A stretch of DNA of 64,000 nucleotides from Roseomonas sp. (lineage in GTDB: Bacteria > Pseudomonadota > Alphaproteobacteria > Acetobacterales > Acetobacteraceae). The translations under genes and the position numbers were made by a program. The DNA is taken from the NCBI GenBank assembly GCA_020249265.1, contig JADCGA010000017.1, positions 61,457-125,456 of the forward strand, read 5' to 3'. Shown piece by piece: positions 51,707 through 60,606 of the stretch (positions are counted from its first letter, which is position 1; every line of letters starts with the position of its first letter). The notes beneath the pieces were generated by a model, which was not told where the DNA came from, did no database searches, and saw nothing but the letters and a program-made list of their open reading frames with translations.

Positions 51707-53386
51707 ATGGCTGCCTATCAATACGTCTATGTCATGAAAAACCTCACCAAGTCCTATCCGGGCGGGCGAGAGGTCTTCAAGGGCATCACCCTATCTTTCC
51801 TGCCCACCGCCAAGATCGGCGTACTGGGCCCGAATGGCGCGGGTAAATCCACGCTCATGCGCATCATGTCCGGGCAGGATAAGGAGTTCGGCGGAGAGGC
51901 CTGGTCGGCGGAAGGGGCCAAGGTTGGCTATCTGCCGCAGGAACCGCAACTAGACCCCAATATGACAGTGGGCGAGAATGTGCGCGCGGCCTTTGCTGAG
52001 CTTTCCGGGAACCTTGCCCGCTTCAATGAGATTTCCGAAAAATTCGCCGAGGAAATGAGCGAGGAGGAGATGAATAACCTGCTCGCCGAACAAGCGGAAT
52101 TGCAGGAACAGATTGACGCGGTGAATGGCTGGGAAGTGGACCGGCAGGTGGATATTGCGCTGGATGCGCTGCGCTGCCCGCCGGCGGATATGGCTGTGAC
52201 GCATCTTTCGGGCGGTGAACGGCGCCGTGTGGCGCTTTGCCGGCTGCTGCTGGAAAAGCCTGATCTGCTGCTGCTTGACGAACCGACCAACCATTTGGAT
52301 GCGGAAAGCGTCGCGTGGCTGGAAAAGACGCTGCGCGAATATCAGGGCGCGGTGCTGATCGTGACCCATGACCGCTACTTCCTGGACAATGTCACGAACT
52401 GGATTCTGGAAGTGGATCGTGGTCGCGGCATCCCTTATGAGGGGAATTACTCGGCCTATCTCGAAGCCAAGCGCAAGCGCCTTTCGCAGGAAGAACGCGA
52501 AGAAACCGCGCGCCAGCGGCAATTGGCCGAAGAGCAGGAATGGATCGGGCGTTCACCCGCGGCTCGGCAGGCGAAATCCAAGGCGCGTATTGCGGCCTAT
52601 GAGGATTTGCTGCGCCGCAGCCAGGATAAGGCGCCGGACCCGACTGAAATCTCTATCCCGCCCGCGCCGCGCTTAGGCAATACCGTCATTGTGGCTGAGA
52701 ATTTGTCCAAGGGTTTTGGCGATCGGCTGTTGATTGACAACCTTTCCTTCAAGCTGCCGCCGGGTGGCATTGTGGGTGTGATCGGCCCCAATGGCGCGGG
52801 TAAATCCACGCTGTTCAAGATGATCACTGGCGGCGAAACACCTGATTCTGGCAGCCTGGTGGTGGGTGATAGTGTACAGCTTGGCTATGTGGATCAAAGT
52901 CGCGATAGCTTGAATGATACGCGCAGCGTCTGGGAAGAAATCTCGGATGGGATGGATATGATCACGATTGGCAAGCGGAGCGTGCCATCCCGCGCCTATG
53001 TCGCCGCCTTCAATTTCAAAGGCGGGGATCAGCAGAAGCGCGTTGGGGTGCTTTCAGGTGGTGAACGCAACCGCGTGCATTTGGCGAAGATGCTGAAGCG
53101 CGAACATAACGTCATTCTGCTCGACGAACCGACCAATGATTTGGACGTGGACACACTCCGTTCGCTGGAAGAAGCGCTGATGGATTTCGCTGGTTGCGCT
53201 GTGATCATCAGCCACGACCGCTTCTTCCTGGACCGGCTTGCCACACATATCCTGGCCTTTGAAGGCGATAGCCATGTGGAATGGTTTGAGGGCAATTTCC
53301 AAGCCTATGAAGAAGACAAGCGCCGGCGCCTTGGTGCGGATGCGACGGAACCGCACCGCATCAAATACCGGCCCTTGCAGCGGTGA
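51707..53386 (+). CDS. ettA: Energy-dependent translational throttle protein EttA (ABC-F ATPase)
   Basis: A 559-residue ABC-F protein with two ATPase domains and no membrane part. Walker A motifs are GPNGAGKST at 41-49 and again about residue 360; signatures are LSGGERRRVALCRLLL and LSGGERNRVHLAKML; Walker B segments are LLLDEPTNHLDAESV and ILLDEPTNDLDVDT. The arm domain between them and the linker ASGNW-like regions match EttA length. It binds the ribosomal E site and slows initiation when ATP is low. The start codon has only a weak site upstream. Confidence 0.96.
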   Translation: MAAYQYVYVMKNLTKSYPGGREVFKGITLSFLPTAKIGVLGPNGAGKSTLMRIMSGQDKEFGGEAWSAEGAKVGYLPQEPQLDPNMTVGENVRAAFAELSGNLARFNEISEKFAEEMSEEEMNNLLAEQAELQEQIDAVNGWEVDRQVDIALDALRCPPADMAVTHLSGGERRRVALCRLLLEKPDLLLLDEPTNHLDAESVAWLEKTLREYQGAVLIVTHDRYFLDNVTNWILEVDRGRGIPYEGNYSAYLEAKRKRLSQEEREETARQRQLAEEQEWIGRSPAARQAKSKARIAAYEDLLRRSQDKAPDPTEISIPPAPRLGNTVIVAENLSKGFGDRLLIDNLSFKLPPGGIVGVIGPNGAGKSTLFKMITGGETPDSGSLVVGDSVQLGYVDQSRDSLNDTRSVWEEISDGMDMITIGKRSVPSRAYVAAFNFKGGDQQKRVGVLSGGERNRVHLAKMLKREHNVILLDEPTNDLDVDTLRSLEEALMDFAGCAVIISHDRFFLDRLATHILAFEGDSHVEWFEGNFQAYEEDKRRRLGADATEPHRIKYRPLQR

Positions 53387-53913
53387 GCGAAACGCTTGGT
53401 GCCCTCTATACGCCGCGCGGGATTACCACTGCGCGGCTTTCACTATTGCCGCCCGCGCCGGAGCAATTGCCTGATCTGATCCGCCTGAAGGCGGATGACC
53501 GCGTCTTTGGCTTCATGCTGCATGGCACCCGCAGCGCTGAACGCACGCGGGAAGAATTGGAAGACGACATAGATTTCTGGGCAGTGCGGGGCTATGGCAC
53601 CTGGTCTGTCTTTGTGCGGGGCAGCGGCGAGTTTCTCGGTATTTGCGGGCTGATGGAACGCCCGGATGGGCGGGGTGTGGCGCTCCGCTATGCGCTTTGG
53701 CCGGAATGTCGCGGCAAGGGCTATGCGCGGGAAGCGGCGCGGGCCGCGCTTGATTTCGGCCATGCAGCCGGGCTTTCGCGCATCATCGCGGTGGCGCGGG
53801 AAAGCAATGAAGCGTCACGGCAGGTGATGGAAGATATTGGCATGCGCCCGGCAGGCGGCTTTACCCATAAGGGGCTTGCGATGGTCGTTTATGAAAGCTT
53901 GAAAGCCGACTGA
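53383..53913 (+). CDS. GNAT family N-acetyltransferase (RimJ/RimL type)
   Basis: A 176-residue acetyltransferase. It contains TARLSLLPPAPEQLPDLIRLKADDRVFGFMLHGTRS, GSGEFLGICGLMERPDGRGVALRYALWPECRGKGYAREAARAALDFG (the acetyl-CoA loop RGKGYAREA), and ESNEASRQVMEDIGM. These enzymes acetylate protein N-termini or small amines. The GTG start at 53383 overlaps the ettA stop (GTGA), so translation is coupled. Confidence 0.88.
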   Translation: MSETLGALYTPRGITTARLSLLPPAPEQLPDLIRLKADDRVFGFMLHGTRSAERTREELEDDIDFWAVRGYGTWSVFVRGSGEFLGICGLMERPDGRGVALRYALWPECRGKGYAREAARAALDFGHAAGLSRIIAVARESNEASRQVMEDIGMRPAGGFTHKGLAMVVYESLKAD

Positions 53914-54006
53914 TCAACTGCCTCCGCGCCCTGCCAAGCGCCCGTATGGCCTGACGGCCACCCCCCGGCAAGAACACGCATTTTGGATACGGCACCGCCG
54001 ATCCAG

Positions 54007-54055
54007 TGGTCCGATCGCTGCTCTCAGGCCCCGATAACAGCGTGATTCGGCCCAT
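54007..54055 (+). repeat. Dispersed 49-bp hairpin element, copy 2 (first copy at 38362-38410)
   Basis: TGGTCCGATCGCTGCT at the left and ATCGGCCCAT-type right arm are shared with the copy at 38362; 41 of 49 bases agree by direct comparison, with the differences in the loop. It lies in the 348-bp gap between the GNAT gene and the outer membrane protein gene; the rest of that gap holds nothing I recognise. Confidence 0.75.
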
Positions 54056-54261
54056 TTGGGCAAGAAGCGCGATCTGTTGATTCCATCGGATCAAACACTG
54101 CTCCAGGCGGCCGGCTACCGCTCATTCATCCAGCCAACCGCTCGTTCAATCGCCCGATACGGCATTTCAGCCCATCCCTATCATCCGCTGCCGTTGGTTC
54201 GCGCCTGCCCAGGCGGCGCGGCTCGGCGCATCCGAACAAATCCTTCCATGGAGCCTTGTCT

Positions 54262-54936
54262 ATGAATTTCCGTCGTTTTCTTGGCCTGGCCGTTGTGCTG
54301 GCCTGCCTTGTCGGCCAGGCTGGACCTTCGCTGGCACAGACCGAGCCACGGGGCGTCTATGCCGCGGTCTATGGCCAGGCCAGTTGGCTTGGCTCCACCT
54401 CCTTCAACGAGGTCGGCAACGCCGGCTTCGGCTCTGGGCTGGAAGCAAGCTTCAATACCGGCTTTGGCTTCGGCGCCAATATCGGCTTCCAGTTCGGCAA
54501 TGGCTGGGCCACGGAACTCGAGTGGAATTACCGCAGCCACCCGCTCGATTCACTGACCAAAGGCGGCACAACCCTGGCGACGGATGGCGATTTCGCCTCA
54601 AACATATTTTTTATCAATGGCTTGCGCCGCTTTGTGGGCCTGACCAGGGGATGGACACCCTATCTCGGCCTTGGGGTCGGTTGGGTGCAGGAAATAGACC
54701 TTGACCTCAACACAAATTCGAACCAACGCGCTTGGTCAGAGCAAGGCAAGTTTGGCGTGCAATTCATCGCAGGTGGGGAAATTCCGCTCAGCAATGGCTG
54801 GAGCCTGATTACGGATGTCCGCTTCCTGGCTTTGGGCGGCATTGATATGCCGGCAGAATCGGGTGTGACAGGGCGGCTGTCCAAGCCGGACTATAATCCC
54901 GTGTCTCTCCAGGTTGGGCTGAAGCGCTTGTTCTGA
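54262..54936 (+). CDS. Outer membrane beta-barrel protein
   Basis: A 224-residue exported protein with a signal peptide (FLGLAVVLACLVGQAGPSLAQ). The mature part has alternating amphipathic strands (GVYAAVYGQASWLGST, GFGFGANIGFQFGNGWATELEWNYRSH, FASNIFFINGLRRFVGL, YLGLGVGWVQEIDLDL) and ends in a C-terminal phenylalanine (LKRLF), as used for BAM recognition. It resembles the small OmpW/OprF-like eight-stranded barrels. ATG at 54262 is preferred to TTG at 54256. Its last 46 bp overlap the convergent LytTR gene. Confidence 0.83.
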   Translation: MNFRRFLGLAVVLACLVGQAGPSLAQTEPRGVYAAVYGQASWLGSTSFNEVGNAGFGSGLEASFNTGFGFGANIGFQFGNGWATELEWNYRSHPLDSLTKGGTTLATDGDFASNIFFINGLRRFVGLTRGWTPYLGLGVGWVQEIDLDLNTNSNQRAWSEQGKFGVQFIAGGEIPLSNGWSLITDVRFLALGGIDMPAESGVTGRLSKPDYNPVSLQVGLKRLF

Positions 54937-55859
54937 GCCAAGCCTGCCGAAGGTGGCGGTGTCGCGGCGGGGATTTCATACCGCGCACCGTCCCCGAAGC
55001 GCGCCAGGACCTCGGCCTTCCGCCGCCGGCTGACCGGTACCTCGCGGCCATCGCTCAATTCACAGCTGGCCGCATCACCGCTTCGCCGGATGCGGCGCAC
55101 ATGCCGCGCGCTGACCCACCATGACCGATGGACGCGCATGCCGCCCGCGCCTTCGCCATCCTCAACATCCTGTAAGGAGCCAAGCACAAGCGCATTGCCG
55201 CGCGTGGTCCAAACGCGCAGGTATTGAAGCTCGGAAGAAACCGCGATCAGATCATCGCCCAATTCGCGCGGCAAAGCGGCGCGCCATGCGGGTGGTTTTT
55301 GGCTGGCGCTCTCGGCTGGGCTTGGCATAGGCAGGGCCTCCGGGATTGGCGCCGCGGCCTGCGACACCGCCACCAAGGGCGAGGCCTGGCTGTAAAGCCG
55401 TGGCCAGGAAATCAGCAACCAGGCAGCGGTCACCGGGCCGACGATCTCGCTGAATTCCTGCAATATGGCCGCCAGGCTGAAGCCAAGTGGCGGCACGGCA
55501 TCATCATCAATGGTCGCGGGGAAGCCTAAAGCTTGTTGCATCAGGCCCTCACCGACCAGCCAGTAAAGCGGCGCCAGCAGGAAGGAGCCGACCACGCCAC
55601 TGACCGCAACAAGCAGCCATGGAGGCCATCTGGTGAGCTTAGGTAGGCTTCGGATCAGATGCAGCACGCGGTGCAGGACGGCAAGGCCAATACCGATTTG
55701 GAGCGCCCAGAACATCGCCAACCAGGGCCAATCCGCAGTGAATCCGGGGTCAGGCCCCAGGACCATGATAAGCGCCCATAGCGCAGCCCCAGTGCCACAG
55801 AGATAAAGCGCCATGGACCAGGGGGCGTTTCGCTCAGCGATGAGGCGATCGGCGTTCAT
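54891..55859 (-). CDS. LytTR DNA-binding regulator with N-terminal membrane domain
   Basis: A 322-residue protein. Four hydrophobic helices occupy residues 15-160 (SMALYLCGTGAALWALIMVLG, LAMFWALQIGIGLAVL, LVAVSGVVGSFLLAPLYW, EFSEIVGPVTAAWLLIS), then a proline-rich linker, then a LytTR domain (LIAVSSELQYLRVWTTRGNALVLGSLQDVEDG, MRVHRSWWVSARHVRRIRR, DGREVPVSRRRKAEV). Such membrane LytTR proteins sense a signal at the envelope and bind DNA directly. The gene overlaps tail to tail with the outer membrane protein, which may be one of its targets. Confidence 0.86.
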   Translation of the reverse strand: MNADRLIAERNAPWSMALYLCGTGAALWALIMVLGPDPGFTADWPWLAMFWALQIGIGLAVLHRVLHLIRSLPKLTRWPPWLLVAVSGVVGSFLLAPLYWLVGEGLMQQALGFPATIDDDAVPPLGFSLAAILQEFSEIVGPVTAAWLLISWPRLYSQASPLVAVSQAAAPIPEALPMPSPAESASQKPPAWRAALPRELGDDLIAVSSELQYLRVWTTRGNALVLGSLQDVEDGEGAGGMRVHRSWWVSARHVRRIRRSGDAASCELSDGREVPVSRRRKAEVLARFGDGARYEIPAATPPPSAGLAQNKRFSPTWRDTGL

Positions 55860-56155
55860 GGGACCGAAGCGGTGAAGGCGGGGGGATGAGGAGAGTGCGG
55901 CAGTCCCGCGAACCCCGCCAATGAAAGGCGAGCCGTGGTTCCGGTTTCCTCTGAAGGTTTCCTGCGAATTCCGTGATCACTGCAAGCGATATCCGTGGAG
56001 GAGCATCTGAAACATCACCTTGGGCGGATATGAGGGTGATTCGGCATATTGGGAAGTGTTTTGCGGCTGAAGTTAACGGATGCCCAACGGGGGCAGGCAT
56101 AACGGCCACGGGGTTTTCCCGTGCGCTTGGTATCCAAGGAAAGGAAGCCGGCTGA
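55860..56155. other. Intergenic region, small hairpin only
   Basis: A 296-bp gap between the LytTR gene and mlaC, both on the minus strand. A 6-bp hairpin with arms CACGGG and CCCGTG at 56107-56123 lies just beyond the mlaC stop in transcription direction and may serve as a terminator. The rest should hold the LytTR promoter; no other feature was seen. Confidence 0.45.
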
Positions 56156-56791
56156 TCAGCCCCCCTCGCGTGCCGCCAATTGGGTGATCTGCCCGCGCAT
56201 GGCTTCCAGCAAGGACGCCACGCGCCCGCTATTGCGCTGAATGACCGCGGCATATTCGCTCCGCGTTGTCAGGCGGAGGGAAGTGCCTTCGGCAATCACA
56301 TCCACCACTTTCGGTTGGCCATTGATCTCCGCCACGCGCCAATCCAGCGTGAAGGCAGGGCTATTTGGGCGTTCCACCAGGGTGCTCACCAGCGCGTCTT
56401 CCTCCGTGCGCTGCTGGGAACGGCCGAGCGAGAATTTTACGCCGCGATATTCCCCGAAGCGGGCTGAGAGATTGCGGATGATGATTTCATCAAACAGTTT
56501 CAGGTAATCCTGCAATTCGGCGGGCGTTGCCTGGCGCACATAGCGGCCCAGGATGAAGCGGCCGGTGCCTTCAATATCAATCGCGCTGCGCAGAATATTG
56601 GCCACCCGATCACGCCGCTGCGCCTGGTTCAGGCGCGGGTCATTTATGGCGTTCACCAAATCCTGCCCGGCCTTATCCACAAAGGCGGTGGCGCGGTTGA
56701 TATCCATTTGCTGCGCACGGGCAGGCGCGGCGCCGAGAATCACAAGGCCGGCAAGCAGAAGACGCCGTTGGATCAAAACGCATTCAATCAT
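56156..56791 (-). CDS. MlaC-like phospholipid-binding protein (Ttg2D family)
   Basis: A 211-residue periplasmic protein. A signal peptide ends in AAPARAQ, and the mature part has RATAFVDKAGQDLVNAIN, IEGTGRFILGRYVRQATPAELQDYLKLFDEIIIRNLSARFGEY and TSLRLTTRSEYAAVIQRN, the MlaC pattern that carries phospholipids between the outer membrane and the inner-membrane MlaFEDB complex. It follows mlaA with a four-base overlap; the inner-membrane genes are not in this window. Confidence 0.9.
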   Translation of the reverse strand: MIECVLIQRRLLLAGLVILGAAPARAQQMDINRATAFVDKAGQDLVNAINDPRLNQAQRRDRVANILRSAIDIEGTGRFILGRYVRQATPAELQDYLKLFDEIIIRNLSARFGEYRGVKFSLGRSQQRTEEDALVSTLVERPNSPAFTLDWRVAEINGQPKVVDVIAEGTSLRLTTRSEYAAVIQRNSGRVASLLEAMRGQITQLAAREGG

Positions 56792-57585
56792 GGTGGCTCC
56801 AAAACGCCCTGACCAAAGCCAACACCACCTGCAGGCGCCACGGCGCCGCCAGGGCCTTCCTTGTTCTGGATTTCAAAGCTACGGCGCTGGCGATAGGCGG
56901 ACCGGAGCGTCGCATAGGGATCGAGAGAGGTCTTGCGCACCATATCAAAGGGTTCCAGCAAGGCTTCCCGCGTATCAACCACGGTCATGCCAAGGCGCGT
57001 GTAATTCCACACATCCAGGATTTGCCCTTGGCCAATCAGCGATTGGGGATTGGTATAGATATCTATCCCAAAGCCCACCAAATCGCGCGCCGTGGTCGGG
57101 CCAAGCAGCGGGACAAACATAAAAAAGCCTTCGCCTACGCCCCAAACCGCCAGGGTCTGGCCCATATCCTCGGAATGGCCATGCACGTCGTAGCGGCGCC
57201 CAACATCTACAATGCCGCCAATGCCAATGGTGGAATTCACGATGAAGCGGCCAACAGTTTCGCGTGCGCGGGTCAGATTACCTTGCAGCAAGTCGCCGGT
57301 CAGGATGGTTGGTGTGCGGAGGTTGCCGAGCACATTACGAATCCCGGAACGCACGGGCTTCGGCAGCAAATCCCGGTAGGCTTCAGCGATGGGCTGCAAT
57401 ACGGCCTTGTCTATCACTTCATTCACTTCGAACATGAAGCGGTTGGCCGGTTCAAAGGGGTCGTTATTCTCCCGGAACTCCTGCAATGCTTCTGGGTCAT
57501 CGGCAGGCGGTCGGGTGGCGCAGCCTGCCAAAAGCAGCAGGACAAGCGCGGCAGGACCGAGGATGCGGGTGGCAAATGATTTCAT
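56788..57585 (-). CDS. MlaA-like lipoprotein (VacJ family)
   Basis: A 265-residue outer membrane lipoprotein. The lipobox is LLLLAGC, followed by NDPFEPANRFMFEVNEVIDKAVLQPIAEAYRDLLPKPVRSGIRN, which is the MlaA signature, and GFFMFVPLLGPTTARDLVG. It removes misplaced phospholipids from the outer leaflet and hands them to MlaC, encoded next with overlap. The tail of about 20 residues is proline- and glycine-rich. Confidence 0.93.
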   Translation of the reverse strand: MKSFATRILGPAALVLLLLAGCATRPPADDPEALQEFRENNDPFEPANRFMFEVNEVIDKAVLQPIAEAYRDLLPKPVRSGIRNVLGNLRTPTILTGDLLQGNLTRARETVGRFIVNSTIGIGGIVDVGRRYDVHGHSEDMGQTLAVWGVGEGFFMFVPLLGPTTARDLVGFGIDIYTNPQSLIGQGQILDVWNYTRLGMTVVDTREALLEPFDMVRKTSLDPYATLRSAYRQRRSFEIQNKEGPGGAVAPAGGVGFGQGVLEPP

Positions 57586-57721
57586 AAAAGGCTTCTTAGA
57601 GCGAAAAGCTTGTTAACAGTAAAAGCTTACCCTACGGGTTGCGCTCTTGCCAAGATGGGCATGATGGGCAATGGGGGCGCCGTTGCGGAACAGCAAATGC
57701 CTCACCATGTCGGGAAGTATC

Positions 57722-58654
57722 ATGAATAACCTTGCCCCTGGCCCCTTGGCCCGCTGGCTGACCGGCCCGCGTTTTAGCGCCCTTCCGGCCCCGGCGGCCC
57801 TGCCGGCGCCGCGGCTTTCCTTTGAATTCTTCCCGCCCAAGACGGACAAGCTGGAAGAGCAGCTTTGGGCTTGTATTCGGCGGTTGGAACCGCTTGGTCC
57901 TCGATTCGTCTCGGTCACTTATGGGGCAGGGGGCAGCACGCAGGAACGCACCCATGCCACGGTCGCACGCCTGGTGGCGGAAACCAGCCTGACCCCGGCC
58001 GCGCATCTGACCTGTGTTGGTGCGACGCGGGAGGAGGTGGATGAGGTTGCGCGGCGCTATTGGGCCGCCGGTGTCCGCCATATTGTGGCCTTGCGGGGTG
58101 ATCCGCCGGCGGGGGCCTCAGACTATGTGCCGCATCCCGGCGGTTATGCGCAGGCCGAGGATTTGGTGCGGGGTCTCAAGCGGATCGGTGATTTTGAGAT
58201 CAGTGTGGGCGCCTATCCGGAAACCCATCCGGCGGCGCTTTCAGCCGATGCGGATTTGGATTTCCTGAAGCGCAAGATTGATGCGGGTGCGACGCGCGCC
58301 ATTACGCAGTACTTCTTTGAGGGCGAGACTTTCCTTCGTTTCATTGATCGCTGCCATGCCAAGGGCATTAATGTGCCGATCGTGCCGGGCATTCTGCCGG
58401 TGTCCAATTTCCAGCAGGTGGTGAAGTTCTCGGCCATGTGTGGTGCTTCTGTGCCGGCCTGGATGGGCCAATTGTTTGAGGGGTTGGAGGAAGATGCGGA
58501 GACGCGGCGCATGGTCGCTGCCGTGGTGGCGGCTGAGCAGGTGCGGCTATTGCAGGCCAATGGCGTGGATGAGTTCCACTTCTACACGCTGAACCGCCCG
58601 GACCTAACCTTCGCCATCGCCCATATCCTGGGCGCCCGCCCCCTCAAGGCTTGA
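57722..58654 (+). CDS. metF: Methylenetetrahydrofolate reductase
   Basis: A 310-residue TIM-barrel flavoenzyme that makes 5-methyltetrahydrofolate for methionine synthesis. It shows LSFEFFPPKTDKLEEQLW, FVSVTYGAGGST, HLTCVGATREEV, IVALRGDPP, ISVGAYPETHP, and QYFFEGETFLRFID, all family landmarks. The start at 57722 follows GGAAG; ATG codons at 57671 and 57707 are alternatives. It is divergent from mlaA; the 136-bp gap contains two direct AAAAGCTT blocks that may be promoter elements. Confidence 0.94.
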   Translation: MNNLAPGPLARWLTGPRFSALPAPAALPAPRLSFEFFPPKTDKLEEQLWACIRRLEPLGPRFVSVTYGAGGSTQERTHATVARLVAETSLTPAAHLTCVGATREEVDEVARRYWAAGVRHIVALRGDPPAGASDYVPHPGGYAQAEDLVRGLKRIGDFEISVGAYPETHPAALSADADLDFLKRKIDAGATRAITQYFFEGETFLRFIDRCHAKGINVPIVPGILPVSNFQQVVKFSAMCGASVPAWMGQLFEGLEEDAETRRMVAAVVAAEQVRLLQANGVDEFHFYTLNRPDLTFAIAHILGARPLKA

Positions 58655-58729
58655 TGACGTCTCGGCGGGGGTGCGCGGTCAGCGCCCCCGGTTCTGCCAT
58701 TGATCTATATTGTGGGTTATAGAGGTTTC

Positions 58730-60052
58730 ATGCAGACCCTTTTCACCCCCACCCAATTGGCTGACCCGGATATTGCAGAAAGCAACCGCATTCTGCGGAG
58801 TTGCGTGCATTGCGGCATGTGTACCGCGACCTGCCCCACGTTTTTGTTGCGTGGTGATGAGTTGGATTCGCCTCGGGGCCGGATTTATCTGATCAAGGAC
58901 ATGCTGGAGTCTGGCCGCCCGGCGAGTGAGCTTGAGGTCCGGCACATTGATCGCTGCCTGTCTTGCTTGTCCTGCATGACGACCTGCCCTTCGGGCGTGC
59001 ATTACATGCATCTGGTGGATCATGCGCGGGCCTATATTGAAAAAACCTATCAGCGCCCGGCGGCGGAGCGGTTTTTGCGGCGTTTGCTCTCAGCGGTTTT
59101 GCCTTATCCGGGCCGGTTTCGGCTGGCCTTGATCGGTGCCAGCCTAGCGCGGCCATTCGCGCGGCTGGTGCCGGGTTCCTCGCCGATTGCGGAAAGGCTG
59201 CGCGCCATGCTGCGCCTGGCGCCGGCGCATGTGCCATCGCCTTCGGCGATCGAGCGGCGCGGGGTTTTCCCAGCGCAGGGCGAAAGGCGCGGGCGGGTTG
59301 GTTTGCTGGCGGGCTGCGCGCAGCAGGTATTGGCCCCTGCGATCAATGAGGCGACGATCCGGCTGCTGACGCGGATGGGGATCGAGGTTGTGGTGACGAA
59401 GGGTCAGGGCTGCTGCGGGGCGCTGGATCATCACATGGGCTATCATGACCCGGCGATGCGCCTGGCGCGGGCGAATATTGAAGCCTGGTCGGCGGAGATT
59501 GACGGTGAGGGGCTGGACGCAATTGTGGTAAATGCGTCCGGCTGCGGCACCACGCTCAAGGATTACGGCTTCATGTTCCGGGAAGAACCCGCGTCCTGGC
59601 GCGACAGGGCCGAGAAGGTGGCGGGTTTGGCTGCGGATATTTCGGAAGTGCTGACGCGCTTTGGCTATGCGCCAAGCCGGGCCGCGCCGGGGCTGACGGT
59701 GGCTTACCATTCGGCCTGTTCGCTTCAGCATGGGCAGAAGATCACGGCGGAACCCAAGGCGCTGTTGGCGAAGGCCGGCTTCGTCGTGAAGGAACCGGCT
59801 GAGGGGCATATCTGCTGTGGTTCGGCTGGGACCTATAATCTCATGCAGCCGGAAATCGCCGGCCAATTGAAGGAACGCAAGCTTGGCAAACTGGCGCGCA
59901 CCGGTGCGGCGGTGATTGCCGCAGGGAATATCGGCTGCCTGACGCAATTGGGTGATGGCGCGATGCCGGCCATCCATACGGTTGAATTGCTCGATTGGAT
60001 GGCGGGCGGGCCGGAGCCAGAGGGCATCGCCAAGGCACGCGAATTGGCATGA
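58730..60052 (+). CDS. glcF: Glycolate oxidase iron-sulfur subunit
   Basis: A 440-residue protein with two 4Fe-4S ferredoxin motifs, CVHCGMCTATCPTF and CLSCLSCMTTCPSG, followed by two CCG domains (GCCGALDHHMG and CCGSAGTYN) and the conserved HSACSLQH. This is GlcF, which carries electrons from glycolate oxidation. GlcD and GlcE are not next to it here, so the subunit may be encoded apart from its partners. AGAGG lies seven bases before the ATG. The TPR gene downstream overlaps it by four bases. Confidence 0.92.
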   Translation: MQTLFTPTQLADPDIAESNRILRSCVHCGMCTATCPTFLLRGDELDSPRGRIYLIKDMLESGRPASELEVRHIDRCLSCLSCMTTCPSGVHYMHLVDHARAYIEKTYQRPAAERFLRRLLSAVLPYPGRFRLALIGASLARPFARLVPGSSPIAERLRAMLRLAPAHVPSPSAIERRGVFPAQGERRGRVGLLAGCAQQVLAPAINEATIRLLTRMGIEVVVTKGQGCCGALDHHMGYHDPAMRLARANIEAWSAEIDGEGLDAIVVNASGCGTTLKDYGFMFREEPASWRDRAEKVAGLAADISEVLTRFGYAPSRAAPGLTVAYHSACSLQHGQKITAEPKALLAKAGFVVKEPAEGHICCGSAGTYNLMQPEIAGQLKERKLGKLARTGAAVIAAGNIGCLTQLGDGAMPAIHTVELLDWMAGGPEPEGIAKARELA

Positions 60053-60603
60053 TGAAGCGTCGCGCCGCCCTGCTGCTGGGCTTGGCGCTGCCGGGTTTGG
60101 CACTGGCGCAGGGCACGCCGCGCGCGGCGGAGCTTGATCAGCTTTTTGCCGTGCTGCGGGATGGTCAGGATGCGGCGCAGCTTGCGCTGGCGGAAGCGCG
60201 CATTCGGCAGTTATGGATCGAAGCGGCATCGCCGGCGGCAAGGTTGTTGTTGCAGCGTGGCACCCGCAATCTGAATGCGCGCCTGCCGGAAGAAGCGATC
60301 GAGGATTTCGATGCGGCGGTGACGCTTGCCCCGAATGCGGCAAGCGCCTGGCATTTGCGCGCGGAGGCTTTGGCCGTCCTTGGCCAGACGCGCGAAGCCG
60401 CGCGCGATTTGGCCGAAGCCTTGCGGCTGGAACCGCGCCATTTCATCGCCTTGCAAAGCCTGTCGCGTTTGCAGAGCGAGACAGGTGACGCACGCGGCGC
60501 CCTGCGCAGCCTGGAAGCGGCCTTGGCGCTATACCCCGCGCTGCCCGGCGGGGCTGAGGCACTCAGGCGTCTGAAGACAGCGACAGAAGGTCAGGCGCTG
60601 TAG
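60049..60603 (+). CDS. Exported TPR-repeat protein
   Basis: A 184-residue protein with a short signal peptide (RRAALLLGLALPGLALAQG) and three to four TPR units (LLLQRGTRNLNARLPEEAIEDFDAAVTLAPNAASAWHLRAEALAVLGQTREAARDLAEALRLEPRHFIAL). It is likely periplasmic and mediates protein-protein contacts. The start ATG at 60049 overlaps the glcF stop (ATGA). A link to glycolate metabolism is not evident. Confidence 0.83.
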   Translation: MMKRRAALLLGLALPGLALAQGTPRAAELDQLFAVLRDGQDAAQLALAEARIRQLWIEAASPAARLLLQRGTRNLNARLPEEAIEDFDAAVTLAPNAASAWHLRAEALAVLGQTREAARDLAEALRLEPRHFIALQSLSRLQSETGDARGALRSLEAALALYPALPGGAEALRRLKTATEGQAL

Positions 60604-60606
60604 CGC

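Noticed and set aside
55973..56155. 60-codon plus-strand ORF in the gap before mlaC
   Set aside because: No ribosome site of quality, no family motif, and antisense to the expected LytTR promoter region.
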